Shown here piece after piece: positions 49,608 to 57,684 of a stretch of DNA of 64,000 nucleotides. The position numbers were made by a program, and so were the translations under genes. Below the pieces are notes generated by a model, which saw only the letters and a program-made list of their open reading frames with translations, had not been told where the DNA came from and ran no database searches. Position 1 is the stretch's first letter, and each line of letters begins with the position of its first letter. Origin of the DNA: Parachlamydiales bacterium (GTDB lineage Bacteria > Chlamydiota > Chlamydiia > Chlamydiales > Rhabdochlamydiaceae). The stretch lies in contig PLXY01000011.1 in assembly GCA_003153295.1 (NCBI GenBank), positions 366,055 through 430,054 on the forward strand, in the 5' to 3' direction.

Positions 49608-49748
49608 TCAAAAATTACAAGAATCGCTACGACTTCTTCTGCTCCCCATCCATAAAAGTATTTCCTTTATTATTCAAGAAAGGTCTTTAACCCCTTGGGG
49701 TAAATTCAAGAGATTATTTATACTTCCAGCAAAAAATTGGAGTTTTTC

Positions 49749-50132
49749 ATGTCTCATCGATCAAGTGCTACGGATAGAAGTTCTCGTCCTTTTCACGGTT
49801 ACACAAGCTCCTCAGGTCCTGGGCGTAAACCCGATAAAGGTCTCCAAAAAATCATAGGAATTGCTTTAATGTCGGTAGGGGCCATCTTTACTCTCTACGG
49901 CGCGGGTTCTGGGGTATCCAAATTGATAGAAGTATCTCTCAATCATTTTGGGCTGCTGTGTGTTGCTGGGACTATCAATTTCGTTTTTTGGACAGTTATT
50001 GTTTTCCCTATCGGTGGTCTAATTGCCAATGCAGTCTGCGCGGGCGGGGCCCTTATGTTATTTGGAGGACTTCCAGCGCTTCCAGGAATCGGAGTCGCAT
50101 GTGTCGGTGCTTTTGTTTATTATTCAGCATAG
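49749..50132 (+). CDS. Small membrane protein with paired hydrophobic segments
   Basis: 127 residues from ATG 49749 with GGAG six bases upstream. A polar Ser/Arg-rich N-terminus (1-33) precedes a hydrophobic helix (about 34-53) and then a long hydrophobic double stretch (about 65-125, LCVAGTINFVFWTVIVFPIGG...AGGALMLFGGLPALPG). Polar head plus hydrophobic hairpin at the C-terminus is compatible with an Inc-like effector or a simple membrane protein. No family recognised. Confidence 0.5.
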   Translation: MSHRSSATDRSSRPFHGYTSSSGPGRKPDKGLQKIIGIALMSVGAIFTLYGAGSGVSKLIEVSLNHFGLLCVAGTINFVFWTVIVFPIGGLIANAVCAGGALMLFGGLPALPGIGVACVGAFVYYSA

Positions 50133-50257
50133 TCAAAATTTTTAGCGGGATACGGGTTCTTTATGCCCGAAGTAGATGTGTATTTTTAAGTTTTATAGGG
50201 ATAAATAGTAGCCTTTGTTAATATTTCAGCCATAAAATATAAAGAGGAGCTTCAAAT

Positions 50258-50731
50258 ATGGCTGTCAATGTTGAGTTTCCCACTACCTTGTCAAATTGTA
50301 AAATCAAAATTCCATGCGCAACATCAGACGAAAGGCTAGAAGTCATAAAAACGATGGCACAAAAAACTGCGAGTTTATATGCCAAACTTTTGACTTCGAA
50401 AGGTCATGCAGAAAGAAGCGGCTCATTACAATTTAATCACTATCCTGAATCATTTCCTTCAGCGAATGAAGTCGATCTTTTTAGAGCAACGCTAGCCCAA
50501 AACATAAGCGAGCGATTGTTAACATCAGAAAAATCCACTGTTCGTCTCAAAACTCGTTATATTCCTGAAGATTGTCTCGGTGAGATTCTTGAAAAATGCG
50601 ATATTTCACCAAGAAACTATCCCCGCGACTTTCATAAATATTTTCCGTATCATATATACACTCAGATTTCCTTAGATATTCAATCAAAGGTTTTTGAAAT
50701 GAAAATAGAATATCTTCCACCTTCTATCTAA
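50258..50731 (+). CDS. Hypothetical protein, 157 aa
   Basis: Good ribosome site (GAGGAG) before ATG 50258. Soluble alpha/beta protein without signal or membrane segment: MAVNVEFPTTLSNCKIKIPC, a helix ERLEVIKTMAQKTASLYAKLL, DLFRATLAQNISERLL, and an aromatic region NYPRDFHKYFPYHIYTQISLD. I recognise no family. It ends 22 bases before the convergent DMT gene. Confidence 0.5.
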   Translation: MAVNVEFPTTLSNCKIKIPCATSDERLEVIKTMAQKTASLYAKLLTSKGHAERSGSLQFNHYPESFPSANEVDLFRATLAQNISERLLTSEKSTVRLKTRYIPEDCLGEILEKCDISPRNYPRDFHKYFPYHIYTQISLDIQSKVFEMKIEYLPPSI

Positions 50732-50753
50732 GGCATAATTCTCGATAAAAAAC

Positions 50754-51635
50754 TTAACGTGTAGCGAGTTCTTTCTGTCCGAAATAGATCGAGAGGGTTC
50801 CCCCGATGACAATGAAGACAATGCCAATGAATCCCAGAAAATTCGGAAGCTGATTTCCAATGAAGAAATCGGCAAGCAATCCTCCAGAGACAATGCAAGT
50901 CGACATGATCGGAGAAATAAGCCGGACCGGAGATTTAGCATAGCATAGTGTGCTGAACAGCTGATAGAGAGCTCCGAAAATCCCCACACCCCACAAAAGA
51001 ATGATGATCTCTGAAGGTAGGCTCTGCCATTGAAAAGGTAAAACAATAGCTGTCGCTACAGTATTGAAAAGAAAATAATAAAACAGAATTTGCAAAGTCG
51101 AAACGGTTTTGGTCAGATGGCGGATCATAACGATCGCAATGGCTCCGAAAATTCCTGAGGCCAAAGCGATCAAAGAATAAGGGTTCAGAAGATGGATATC
51201 GGGCTGAAGGACCAAAAGCACACCGAGGAATCCCACAATAATCCCCATCCAGACTTTGCGCGATGTTTTGGAATGAGAATGAATCAGAGCGGCAAAAGGG
51301 ACAAAAAGCGGAAAGGTATTATTCAAGACAAGAGCATTACTCAAAGAGATGTAACGGAGGGCATAAAAAAAGCAGGCAAAGGAAAGAAGAGAAAAACAGC
51401 TGCGCCAAATTAACTTTTTAGGATGGGCCACTTTCAATGTTGTATGAGGATGTTTGATCACCCAGGGAATTAAAATGATCAGGCTGATAGCGAACCTGGC
51501 AAAGAGCACGGTGTCTGTCGAAGCGCGCTGTCCGATGAATTTTCCGAAAAGACTCATTAAGGTAAAGCTAACGCCTGCTAGGACAGCAAATAAAGCGCTG
51601 AGGGGAAAATGTTGTTTATGCTGAGATTCAATCAT
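50754..51635 (-). CDS. EamA/DMT-family transporter
   Basis: 293 residues, ten helices in two EamA repeats (LFAVLAGVSFTLMSLFGKFIG at about 14-34 and LIALASGIFGAIAIVMIRHL at about 155-174). It has the typical ...FARFAISLIILIPW..., YALRYISLSNALVLNNTFPLFVPFAALI organisation. Probably exports or imports a metabolite; substrate unknown. Its ATG overlaps the pgk stop by four bases, so it is co-translated with a glycolytic gene, which may be an accidental pairing. Confidence 0.85.
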   Translation of the reverse strand: MIESQHKQHFPLSALFAVLAGVSFTLMSLFGKFIGQRASTDTVLFARFAISLIILIPWVIKHPHTTLKVAHPKKLIWRSCFSLLSFACFFYALRYISLSNALVLNNTFPLFVPFAALIHSHSKTSRKVWMGIIVGFLGVLLVLQPDIHLLNPYSLIALASGIFGAIAIVMIRHLTKTVSTLQILFYYFLFNTVATAIVLPFQWQSLPSEIIILLWGVGIFGALYQLFSTLCYAKSPVRLISPIMSTCIVSGGLLADFFIGNQLPNFLGFIGIVFIVIGGTLSIYFGQKELATR

Positions 51636-52837
51636 GAAACCTTATCTGAAAGAGTTTCGATGCCGGGCAACTTTCCGAGCTCGAGATATTCGAGCGATGC
51701 TCCGCCTCCCGTTGAGACGTGGCTGAATTTTGAGCTTAAGCCGAGCTGATTAATTGCAGCAACCGAATCGCCGCCGCCCACAATCGTGGTGGCCTTTAGA
51801 TTGGCGATCGCTTGCGCCATCTCTTGTGTCCCTTTTGCAAAAGGGGGAAATTCAAACACACCCACAGGACCGTTCCAAAAAAGAGTGGCCGCTTTTTGAA
51901 AATCAACTGACCAGGCTTGGATGGTTTCGGGGCCGATGTCCATGCCCATCCAGCCATTAGGTATCCCTTCGGAAATGGGAATTGTTTTAAAAGTTGCCTC
52001 ATTGCGGAAACCATCGGCGATCACGATATCAGTGGGGAGATGTAACGCGATTTTTTTTGCTTCACAATCGCGGATTAGATTTTGGGCTTCTACTAAGGAG
52101 TTCTCTTCAAAAATGGAGTCTCCAATTGAAATTCCTTGAGCTTTTAGAAAAGTAAAGGCCATCCCTCCGCCGATGTAAAAGCTGTCGACTTTGTCCATGA
52201 GAGATCTTAAAACACCGATCTTGGTAGAGATTTTTGCCCCGCCGATCAAAACAAAGAAAGGATGCTCAGGTTTTTTAAGGAGCGGTTCTAGATGTTTGAT
52301 TTCTTTTTGCATCAGAAGTCCCATGGCCGCTCTTCCAGGAAAATATTGATCGATGACAGCTGTCGAAGAATGTTTGCGGTGAGCAGTCCCAAAAGCATCG
52401 TTCACGTAAAAATCTCCAAACTTGGAGAGTTCTTTGGCAAAATTGGGATCTAAAGAAGGATTTTCCTCAGCGGGATAGAATCTTAAATTTTCTAAGAGCA
52501 GGACCTCTCCTCCCTTTAAATCTTGGACCATTTTTTCGACATCTTTTCCAATGCAATCGGTTGCAAAAAAAACGGGGGCTGCGATGAGCTGGGAGAGTTT
52601 TTTAGCGCAGATGCCTAGAGAATATTGCACATCTTTTTTTGTTTTGGGCCTACCCAAATGGCTCATCAAGATCACAGCTGCACCCTGTTTCAGTGCATGT
52701 TGGATGGTGGGTAGAGATTCCCGGATACGGGTATCGTCCGCGATCGATCCATCTTTATTCAGAGGGACATTGAAATCGACGCGGATGAGAACTTTTTTTC
52801 CTGTGAGCAGGAGGTCTTGAATTCTAAGCTTGGCCAT
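51632..52837 (-). CDS. pgk: Phosphoglycerate kinase
   Basis: 401 residues from ATG 52837 (a TTG directly before it is the alternative). Signature VLIRVDFNVPL (about 16-26), SHLGRPK, YVNDAFGTAHR, GGAKISTKIGVL, and the nucleotide-binding GPVGVFEFPPFAKGT and IVGGGDSVAAI. It transfers phosphate from 1,3-bisphosphoglycerate to ADP. Chlamydiae keep lower glycolysis, so this is expected. No clear ribosome site upstream. Confidence 0.96.
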   Translation of the reverse strand: MAKLRIQDLLLTGKKVLIRVDFNVPLNKDGSIADDTRIRESLPTIQHALKQGAAVILMSHLGRPKTKKDVQYSLGICAKKLSQLIAAPVFFATDCIGKDVEKMVQDLKGGEVLLLENLRFYPAEENPSLDPNFAKELSKFGDFYVNDAFGTAHRKHSSTAVIDQYFPGRAAMGLLMQKEIKHLEPLLKKPEHPFFVLIGGAKISTKIGVLRSLMDKVDSFYIGGGMAFTFLKAQGISIGDSIFEENSLVEAQNLIRDCEAKKIALHLPTDIVIADGFRNEATFKTIPISEGIPNGWMGMDIGPETIQAWSVDFQKAATLFWNGPVGVFEFPPFAKGTQEMAQAIANLKATTIVGGGDSVAAINQLGLSSKFSHVSTGGGASLEYLELGKLPGIETLSDKVS

Positions 52838-52860
52838 CAAGTCTGATTATTGAATAAAAA

Positions 52861-53610
52861 CTATAATTGTGAAAATGGATTTGTTGCTTCGAAGAAGCGA
52901 TCGCCTTTTTTTCTCTTCTGCAATTCAGTTCTAACAGAGAAAAGAAGGTCTTGATCAAAATCAGCATGGGCGGCCCATTGCAGATATTCAATAGAAATTT
53001 CATTGAAAGGACGGCCTTTGTATTTTCCGAGAGGCATTGTTCGAAGAAGGATAGGTTTTTTTAAACGTTCAAGCAATTGTTCTGTGGTTTTAAAACTCTG
53101 GGCTAAATATTTAAAGACGCTGATGTTGACAATGACATCGCTCATGGCCCGGTGAGCGCCTTCAGGCTCAATATTGAAATGCTCACGGAGTTTTTCCAAT
53201 GAATTCGTTGGGCTTTCTCCATAAAGACGGGCTAACCGTAACGTATCGATCGTAGGAGCGGAATCAAAAGAAGAAGGAAACTGGCATCTTTTAGCCGATT
53301 CACTTAAGAAATTAAGATCGAGCTTGATCCCATGCCCCATGACCATATGCTTATCGATCATTTTGGCGACTTGAGGCAGTACTTCGAGAATTTTGGGCTG
53401 GCCTTTGACCATGTCTTGAGAAATATGATGGATGGCCCTGGAAGATTCTGAGATCTGACATTCCGGATCGATGAGAGATTCAAACCTCTCTAATATTTCA
53501 GTAAAGGTGAACTTGATCACGGCGATTTCTATGATCCGATCGTTTTTTGAATCGAGACCCGTTGTTTCGCAATCGAGGCAAATGAAAGTATCTTTATTGA
53601 GCAAGCCCAT
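52861..53610 (-). CDS. dnaQ: DnaQ-like 3'-5' exonuclease with DUF3820 tail
   Basis: 249 residues. DEDDh exonuclease residues: D and E in CLDCETTGLD (about 17-25), D in LDLNFLSE, and H and D in GAHRAMSDV (about 155-162). The C-terminal 60 residues (MPLGKYKGRPFNEISIEYLQWAA) form a DUF3820-type domain. It would be the proofreading subunit of DNA polymerase III or a related exonuclease. It overlaps engB by 17 bases and lies in the chlamydial dnaQ-tsaE-DUF2709 neighbourhood. Confidence 0.9.
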   Translation of the reverse strand: MGLLNKDTFICLDCETTGLDSKNDRIIEIAVIKFTFTEILERFESLIDPECQISESSRAIHHISQDMVKGQPKILEVLPQVAKMIDKHMVMGHGIKLDLNFLSESAKRCQFPSSFDSAPTIDTLRLARLYGESPTNSLEKLREHFNIEPEGAHRAMSDVIVNISVFKYLAQSFKTTEQLLERLKKPILLRTMPLGKYKGRPFNEISIEYLQWAAHADFDQDLLFSVRTELQKRKKGDRFFEATNPFSQL

Positions 53611-54202
53611 GCAATAACTTATTAATGGTTGTAATTAGGTTTTGGCGCGAACGTGGATCCTTAATGGAGTAGGAGAGAGTATGTTCGACCGGTAATAGAT
53701 GCAAGGCTTTTTCCAGGTTGCTTTTTCTCTCGCGCTCGCCGAGTGTATCGGATTTAGTAAATATCAGCAAAAGAGGTTTTTTATGGTGCTGGGCCCATTG
53801 AACAATGGCTTTGTCCTCTTCAGTCGGCTCGCGGCGGCTATCGATCAGCAGTATAATCATCGAGAGCGAAGATCGTTTTTGAAAATATTTGTCGATAGAG
53901 GCGCTCCATAAAAGCTGCATCTCTTGGGACCGGGACGCATAGCCGTAACCTGGCAAATCGACGACGATCAGCTGATTGTCGACATTGAAGTAATTGATCG
54001 TCTGAGTCTTGCCTGGTTTTGCAGAGACCTTGGCGAGTTTTTTCCGATGTAAGAGGTGATTGATAAGAGACGATTTTCCGACATTCGAACGTCCGACAAG
54101 AGCAACTTCTGGAAAGATTTTTTTATCTTTATCATAGAAGGGAGGAATCTCATCTAGTGTTGAGAGGAGGAATCGGGCTTCTGTAAAGGAACATTTTTTC
54201 AT
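53594..54202 (-). CDS. engB: Ribosome biogenesis GTPase EngB/YsxC
   Basis: 202 residues with G1 GRSNVGKSSLIN (about 37-48), G3 DLPGYGYASR and G4 TKSD. It assists assembly of the large ribosomal subunit. Start ATG overlaps the tsaE stop by four bases and its 3' end overlaps dnaQ, so the three are translationally linked. Confidence 0.94.
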   Translation of the reverse strand: MKKCSFTEARFLLSTLDEIPPFYDKDKKIFPEVALVGRSNVGKSSLINHLLHRKKLAKVSAKPGKTQTINYFNVDNQLIVVDLPGYGYASRSQEMQLLWSASIDKYFQKRSSLSMIILLIDSRREPTEEDKAIVQWAQHHKKPLLLIFTKSDTLGERERKSNLEKALHLLPVEHTLSYSIKDPRSRQNLITTINKLLHGLAQ

Positions 54203-54615
54203 AGTTCGATCTTTATCAAGCGGTTATCGAGCCCTTGATGCTCTATGGTGATCCGGATAGTTCCGGCAGGTAATTTCGCTTCTATTTTTTCCGCCCATTC
54301 TAAACAGCAGATGCCATCGGTCTGCAGATATTCGGAAAAACCGGCTCCTTCAAATTGTTCTGCTGCTGTCAGTCTGTATAGGTCAAAATGGTAAATCGGG
54401 AATTTGCCTTCGTAAATATGGAGATAGTTAAAGGTGGGGCTTGTGATTTCAGCGGGACTGCATCCTGTTAAAGCGCTGATCATTCCTTTGAGAAAAGTCG
54501 TCTTGCCGGCTCCTAAATCACCGAAGAAAGCTATAATCTCATTGCCTTGAAGAGTGGCCGCAAAACGAGCACCTGCAGCTTGAGTCTCTTCGCAAGAATG
54601 GGTTTCAGCCTTCAT
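54199..54615 (-). CDS. tsaE: tRNA threonylcarbamoyladenosine biosynthesis ATPase TsaE
   Basis: 138 residues from ATG 54615 (MKAETHSCEETQAAGARFA fits the family N-terminus); the longer frame to 54687 only overlaps the upstream gene. P-loop FFGDLGAGKTTFLKG, then SPTFNYLHIYEG, HFDLYRL and CLEWAEKIE. It works with TsaB/TsaD in making t6A37 on ANN-reading tRNAs. It overlaps the DUF2709 gene end by 11 bases. Confidence 0.92.
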   Translation of the reverse strand: MKAETHSCEETQAAGARFAATLQGNEIIAFFGDLGAGKTTFLKGMISALTGCSPAEITSPTFNYLHIYEGKFPIYHFDLYRLTAAEQFEGAGFSEYLQTDGICCLEWAEKIEAKLPAGTIRITIEHQGLDNRLIKIEL

Positions 54616-55342
54616 TTTCACTGGCATCTTCAAGCCACTGGTCCATATAAGGAGCAAGCTCGTCGATCTTTGATGCCGCTTCAACAAAAGAAGAGATTTT
54701 GCTCTCGTCCAGCTGAGCTTGGATGAAAGTGAGAAAATGTTCTTCGATCTGATAGCGGTTTTGGTTAGGAACTTCGACTAGCTCTAAAGGCTTGAGTTGA
54801 TTTTTAATGAAATCTTCAATCACAGCATGCTTAGAATTGAAAAGCTTGCCTGTGACCACAGAGGAGAAAACAATCTTCGTGATCGGTTCTTTTCTCTTCA
54901 CGATATAATTTTTGATGACTTCAGGATCTTCAGAAACGAAAAAACGTTTTACGCGAAGTCCGCCTGCTCTTTCAGTATTTTCAGGGCATTTAGAGACCCA
55001 ATCGTAGATCGCATCTTGAGGATTTGGATGAGTGTTGTCTCCAAAAACTTTTCCTGTGAAAGGGCAGATATAAATTTTTTGAGTCTGGTCGTTCACGCTC
55101 TGCTGGCCGACTTGGATTTTAATCTCGGTCTCTCTCCAGAGCTTTCCTTCTTTTTCAAGACGTTGAACCAGATCTTCTTGACTCTGATAAATGGTTTTCT
55201 CACGAGCAAAAAGAACCGGTTTGATATTAAATTTTTTCTCTAAAAAATAGAGATAAGTTGTAATAAGGTCGGCTTTTTTTATCTTTTTAAGAAATTTTAA
55301 AACTTCGTCTTTCAGATTATCAGAGATGACAACATTTGCCAT
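54605..55342 (-). CDS. DUF2709 family protein (chlamydia-specific)
   Basis: 245 residues without signal or membrane segment. It contains the family features YICPFTGKVFGDNTHPNPQDAIYDWV (in two motifs, about 91-117), FFVSEDPEVIKNYIVKRKEPITK and SVVTGKLFNSKHAVIEDFI. DUF2709 is, as far as I know, confined to Chlamydiae, and adjacency to tsaE is conserved. Two cysteines in CPFTG and SKCPE could form a zinc or disulfide site. Function unknown. It heads the minus-strand run tsaE-engB-dnaQ-pgk. Confidence 0.85.
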   Translation of the reverse strand: MANVVISDNLKDEVLKFLKKIKKADLITTYLYFLEKKFNIKPVLFAREKTIYQSQEDLVQRLEKEGKLWRETEIKIQVGQQSVNDQTQKIYICPFTGKVFGDNTHPNPQDAIYDWVSKCPENTERAGGLRVKRFFVSEDPEVIKNYIVKRKEPITKIVFSSVVTGKLFNSKHAVIEDFIKNQLKPLELVEVPNQNRYQIEEHFLTFIQAQLDESKISSFVEAASKIDELAPYMDQWLEDASENEG

Positions 55343-55426
55343 GAATTTATCCGTAATTAAGATTTGAGGAATTAGCGTAGCCTAAAAAGAGTTAATGTTC
55401 AATAGAGAAAGGATTGGCGAGAAAAC

Positions 55427-56359
55427 TCAAGCTTTTAGCTGCAAAAACCCCGTTCCTAGTTTCTTTAGAGAGGTATGCACTAAATTAGATACTCCATTAG
55501 ATAGTCCAGGTATGCGACTTAATATTTTAAAGACACCCGCCCAAACTAAAAAGCAAAGACCCACAGCGCTAGCTTTAATGGAGGTGTCGACGAGTAAATT
55601 TTTTACTTGTCGCCCTCTCACTTCAGATCGGGCTAGGTTTAATACGGCTCGAGACATACCTTTAGCTATTTTTTCTTGCAATTCAATGGCTTTATTTAAG
55701 TCTCGAGGTTGATCAAAATTGAGAGGGCTTTGTGTTAAAACAGAAGGAGCAAAAGGATGAACAGCGATCTGATAAGGAGTAAAACCTTCATTGTTTTTTT
55801 GATCCAGCAGTCTTAATCCCTGCGTTGTATCTAGATCGATTAAAAAATCAATAAAGTAGCTAGGAAGCGAGAAAAGGCTTGTTTTCGCTAAGGCATGAAA
55901 AACATTATTTCCAGAAGCATCTTGCAATTTTTTAAGATCTTGAGGTCTTGCGCTGAAATAGACTTGAAAGGTTTTCAAATAGAATGAACTCCTTATACAG
56001 TCGAGCAAAAAAACAGCACCCTGAGGTTTTTCCAAAATAGAAACAATAAGATTTATTATTTTGGTGGTCACATTTGTTTTTTCTTCGGTAAGGACAATGC
56101 AGAAATCTCGGTTCACTCGGCAGAAAGAAGACAAATGGACAAACTCTTGCGTCAGTGGGTGTGTATTGTGAATGAGTGCTCGCCACAGTAGCGGAGTGGA
56201 CTTTGAATACAGCGAACCCAAAGAAGTGCGCATATCGCGGATAGGTTCAAGTACGTTTAAAACTTGTTGAGTATTTGGATTTCGAGGGCCCTTAGGGAAA
56301 ATATGTCCTACCCAGAGCTCGCTGGGAATGCCGAGTGGATTTTTTATTTGCGTTGTCAT
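55427..56359 (-). CDS. Probable effector: weak ankyrin-like repeats and C-terminal hydrophobic segment
   Basis: 310 residues from ATG 56359, preceded by AAGGAG; an earlier in-frame start lacks a ribosome site. The N-terminus has an F-box-like phrase (GIPSELWVGHIFPKG). The middle has two ankyrin-like phrases (DASGNNVFHALAKTSLFS and NNEGFTPYQIAVHPFA, about 155-215). One hydrophobic segment lies near residue 275-295 (ASAVGLCFLVWAGVFKIL). Ankyrin and F-box proteins are common effectors in chlamydia-related bacteria. The F-box match is very weak. Confidence 0.5.
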   Translation of the reverse strand: MTTQIKNPLGIPSELWVGHIFPKGPRNPNTQQVLNVLEPIRDMRTSLGSLYSKSTPLLWRALIHNTHPLTQEFVHLSSFCRVNRDFCIVLTEEKTNVTTKIINLIVSILEKPQGAVFLLDCIRSSFYLKTFQVYFSARPQDLKKLQDASGNNVFHALAKTSLFSLPSYFIDFLIDLDTTQGLRLLDQKNNEGFTPYQIAVHPFAPSVLTQSPLNFDQPRDLNKAIELQEKIAKGMSRAVLNLARSEVRGRQVKNLLVDTSIKASAVGLCFLVWAGVFKILSRIPGLSNGVSNLVHTSLKKLGTGFLQLKA

Positions 56360-56557
56360 TTTTCTCCTTAATTGCATTAATAATAAATATAGCGCTAATT
56401 ATACGCAATAATATCAATATTGCGTTCGAATTCAATTTTAAAAATCAGCTTTATGCATCAATAAGTTGTGTGTTTTTTTTCTTTATCTCTAAAATCTATA
56501 GTTGTTTTACTACCATTTTTTATGCTACCCTTAACTCCTTTAAATAAGGACTTGTGC

Positions 56558-57676
56558 ATGAAGCGCGCTGTTGAAGAATCCCTTGTTCTTAAAGAAATTC
56601 CTGTCGAAGGCTATGAAAAAGTCGTTATCGTGAACGATGACAAGGCGGGACTGAAAGCCATTATCTGCATCCACAATTCAACTTTAGGGCCTACTTTAGG
56701 AGGGATTCGCATCTATCCCTATCCAACCTTTGAAGCTGCACTGACCGATGTGAAACGTTTAGCGCGCGGAATGACCTATAAATCAGCCATGGCAGAAGCT
56801 GGGCTCGGTGGCGGAAAAAGTGTTATCATTTGCAATCCTAAAAATAAAACTAAAGAAATGTTGCTCGCTTTTGCCGAAACTATCAACCGTCTCGGAGGGC
56901 TTTACACCTGTGCAGAAGATTCCGGTTGCACCGTTGCAGATGTCAATTTGATTGGGCAGCATACTCCGTACGTAGTGGGGCTTTCACAAGAAAAAAGCAG
57001 CGGAAACCCTTCCGTTTTCACTGCTTGGGGAACTTTCCGAGGCATTCAAGCAGTGCTTCAGATGCTCGACGGATCGACTTCTGTTGAAGGCAAGACCGTT
57101 GCAATCCAAGGTTTAGGCAGCGTCGGTTCTCTTCTCGCTGAACACCTCTTCTGGCATGGAGCGAAATTAATTCTCAGCGATATCGACTGGGAAAAAACCC
57201 AAGTTCTAGCAAAAAAATACCACGCCACCGCTTGTCCTTCTGAAAATATCTTAAGCGAGCCGTGTGATGTGCTAGCTCCTTGTGCGATGGGAGGGATTAT
57301 CAACCCTGAAACAATTCCTCAGCTCCGGTGCCGTGCGATTGCCGGCTGCGCTAATAACCAGCTTTTGACAGACCAAGATGCTATTGATTTAAAGCGGCGT
57401 GGAATTCTTTACGCTCCAGACTTTGTGATCAATGCTGGGGGTCTCATCAATGTGAGTTTCGAAATCGAAGAAGAAGGTTACAATCCTTTAGCGTCTAGAA
57501 AAAAGGTCGATCAATTGTATGACCAGCTGATGCGCTTGTTTGAGATTTCTGAGCAAAACAACTGCTCGACGCACCATGCAGCAGTCTCACTTGCAGAGTA
57601 TCGGATTAAATACGGTGTTAGCAAGCGTCAAACGCCGCCTCGCTACCATCACTATGAATCCCACCGAGAGGGATAG
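56558..57676 (+). CDS. ldh: Leucine (branched-chain amino acid) dehydrogenase
   Basis: 372 residues from ATG 56558 with AAGGA upstream (the open frame to 56468 has no ribosome site). Glu/Leu/Phe/Val dehydrogenase fold: LGPTLGGIRIYPYPTFEAAL, catalytic lysines in MTYKSAMAEAGLGGGKSVI, EDSGCTVADVNLI, and Rossmann GLGSVGSLLAEHLF. It deaminates leucine, valine and isoleucine with NAD+. Chlamydia also carries a leucine dehydrogenase. It lies nine bases before argS. Confidence 0.92.
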   Translation: MKRAVEESLVLKEIPVEGYEKVVIVNDDKAGLKAIICIHNSTLGPTLGGIRIYPYPTFEAALTDVKRLARGMTYKSAMAEAGLGGGKSVIICNPKNKTKEMLLAFAETINRLGGLYTCAEDSGCTVADVNLIGQHTPYVVGLSQEKSSGNPSVFTAWGTFRGIQAVLQMLDGSTSVEGKTVAIQGLGSVGSLLAEHLFWHGAKLILSDIDWEKTQVLAKKYHATACPSENILSEPCDVLAPCAMGGIINPETIPQLRCRAIAGCANNQLLTDQDAIDLKRRGILYAPDFVINAGGLINVSFEIEEEGYNPLASRKKVDQLYDQLMRLFEISEQNNCSTHHAAVSLAEYRIKYGVSKRQTPPRYHHYESHREG

Positions 57677-57684
57677 AGGCAAAC

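Noticed and set aside
54616-54687. Longer TsaE N-terminus
   Set aside because: The additional residues do not resemble TsaE and only reuse bases of the DUF2709 gene.
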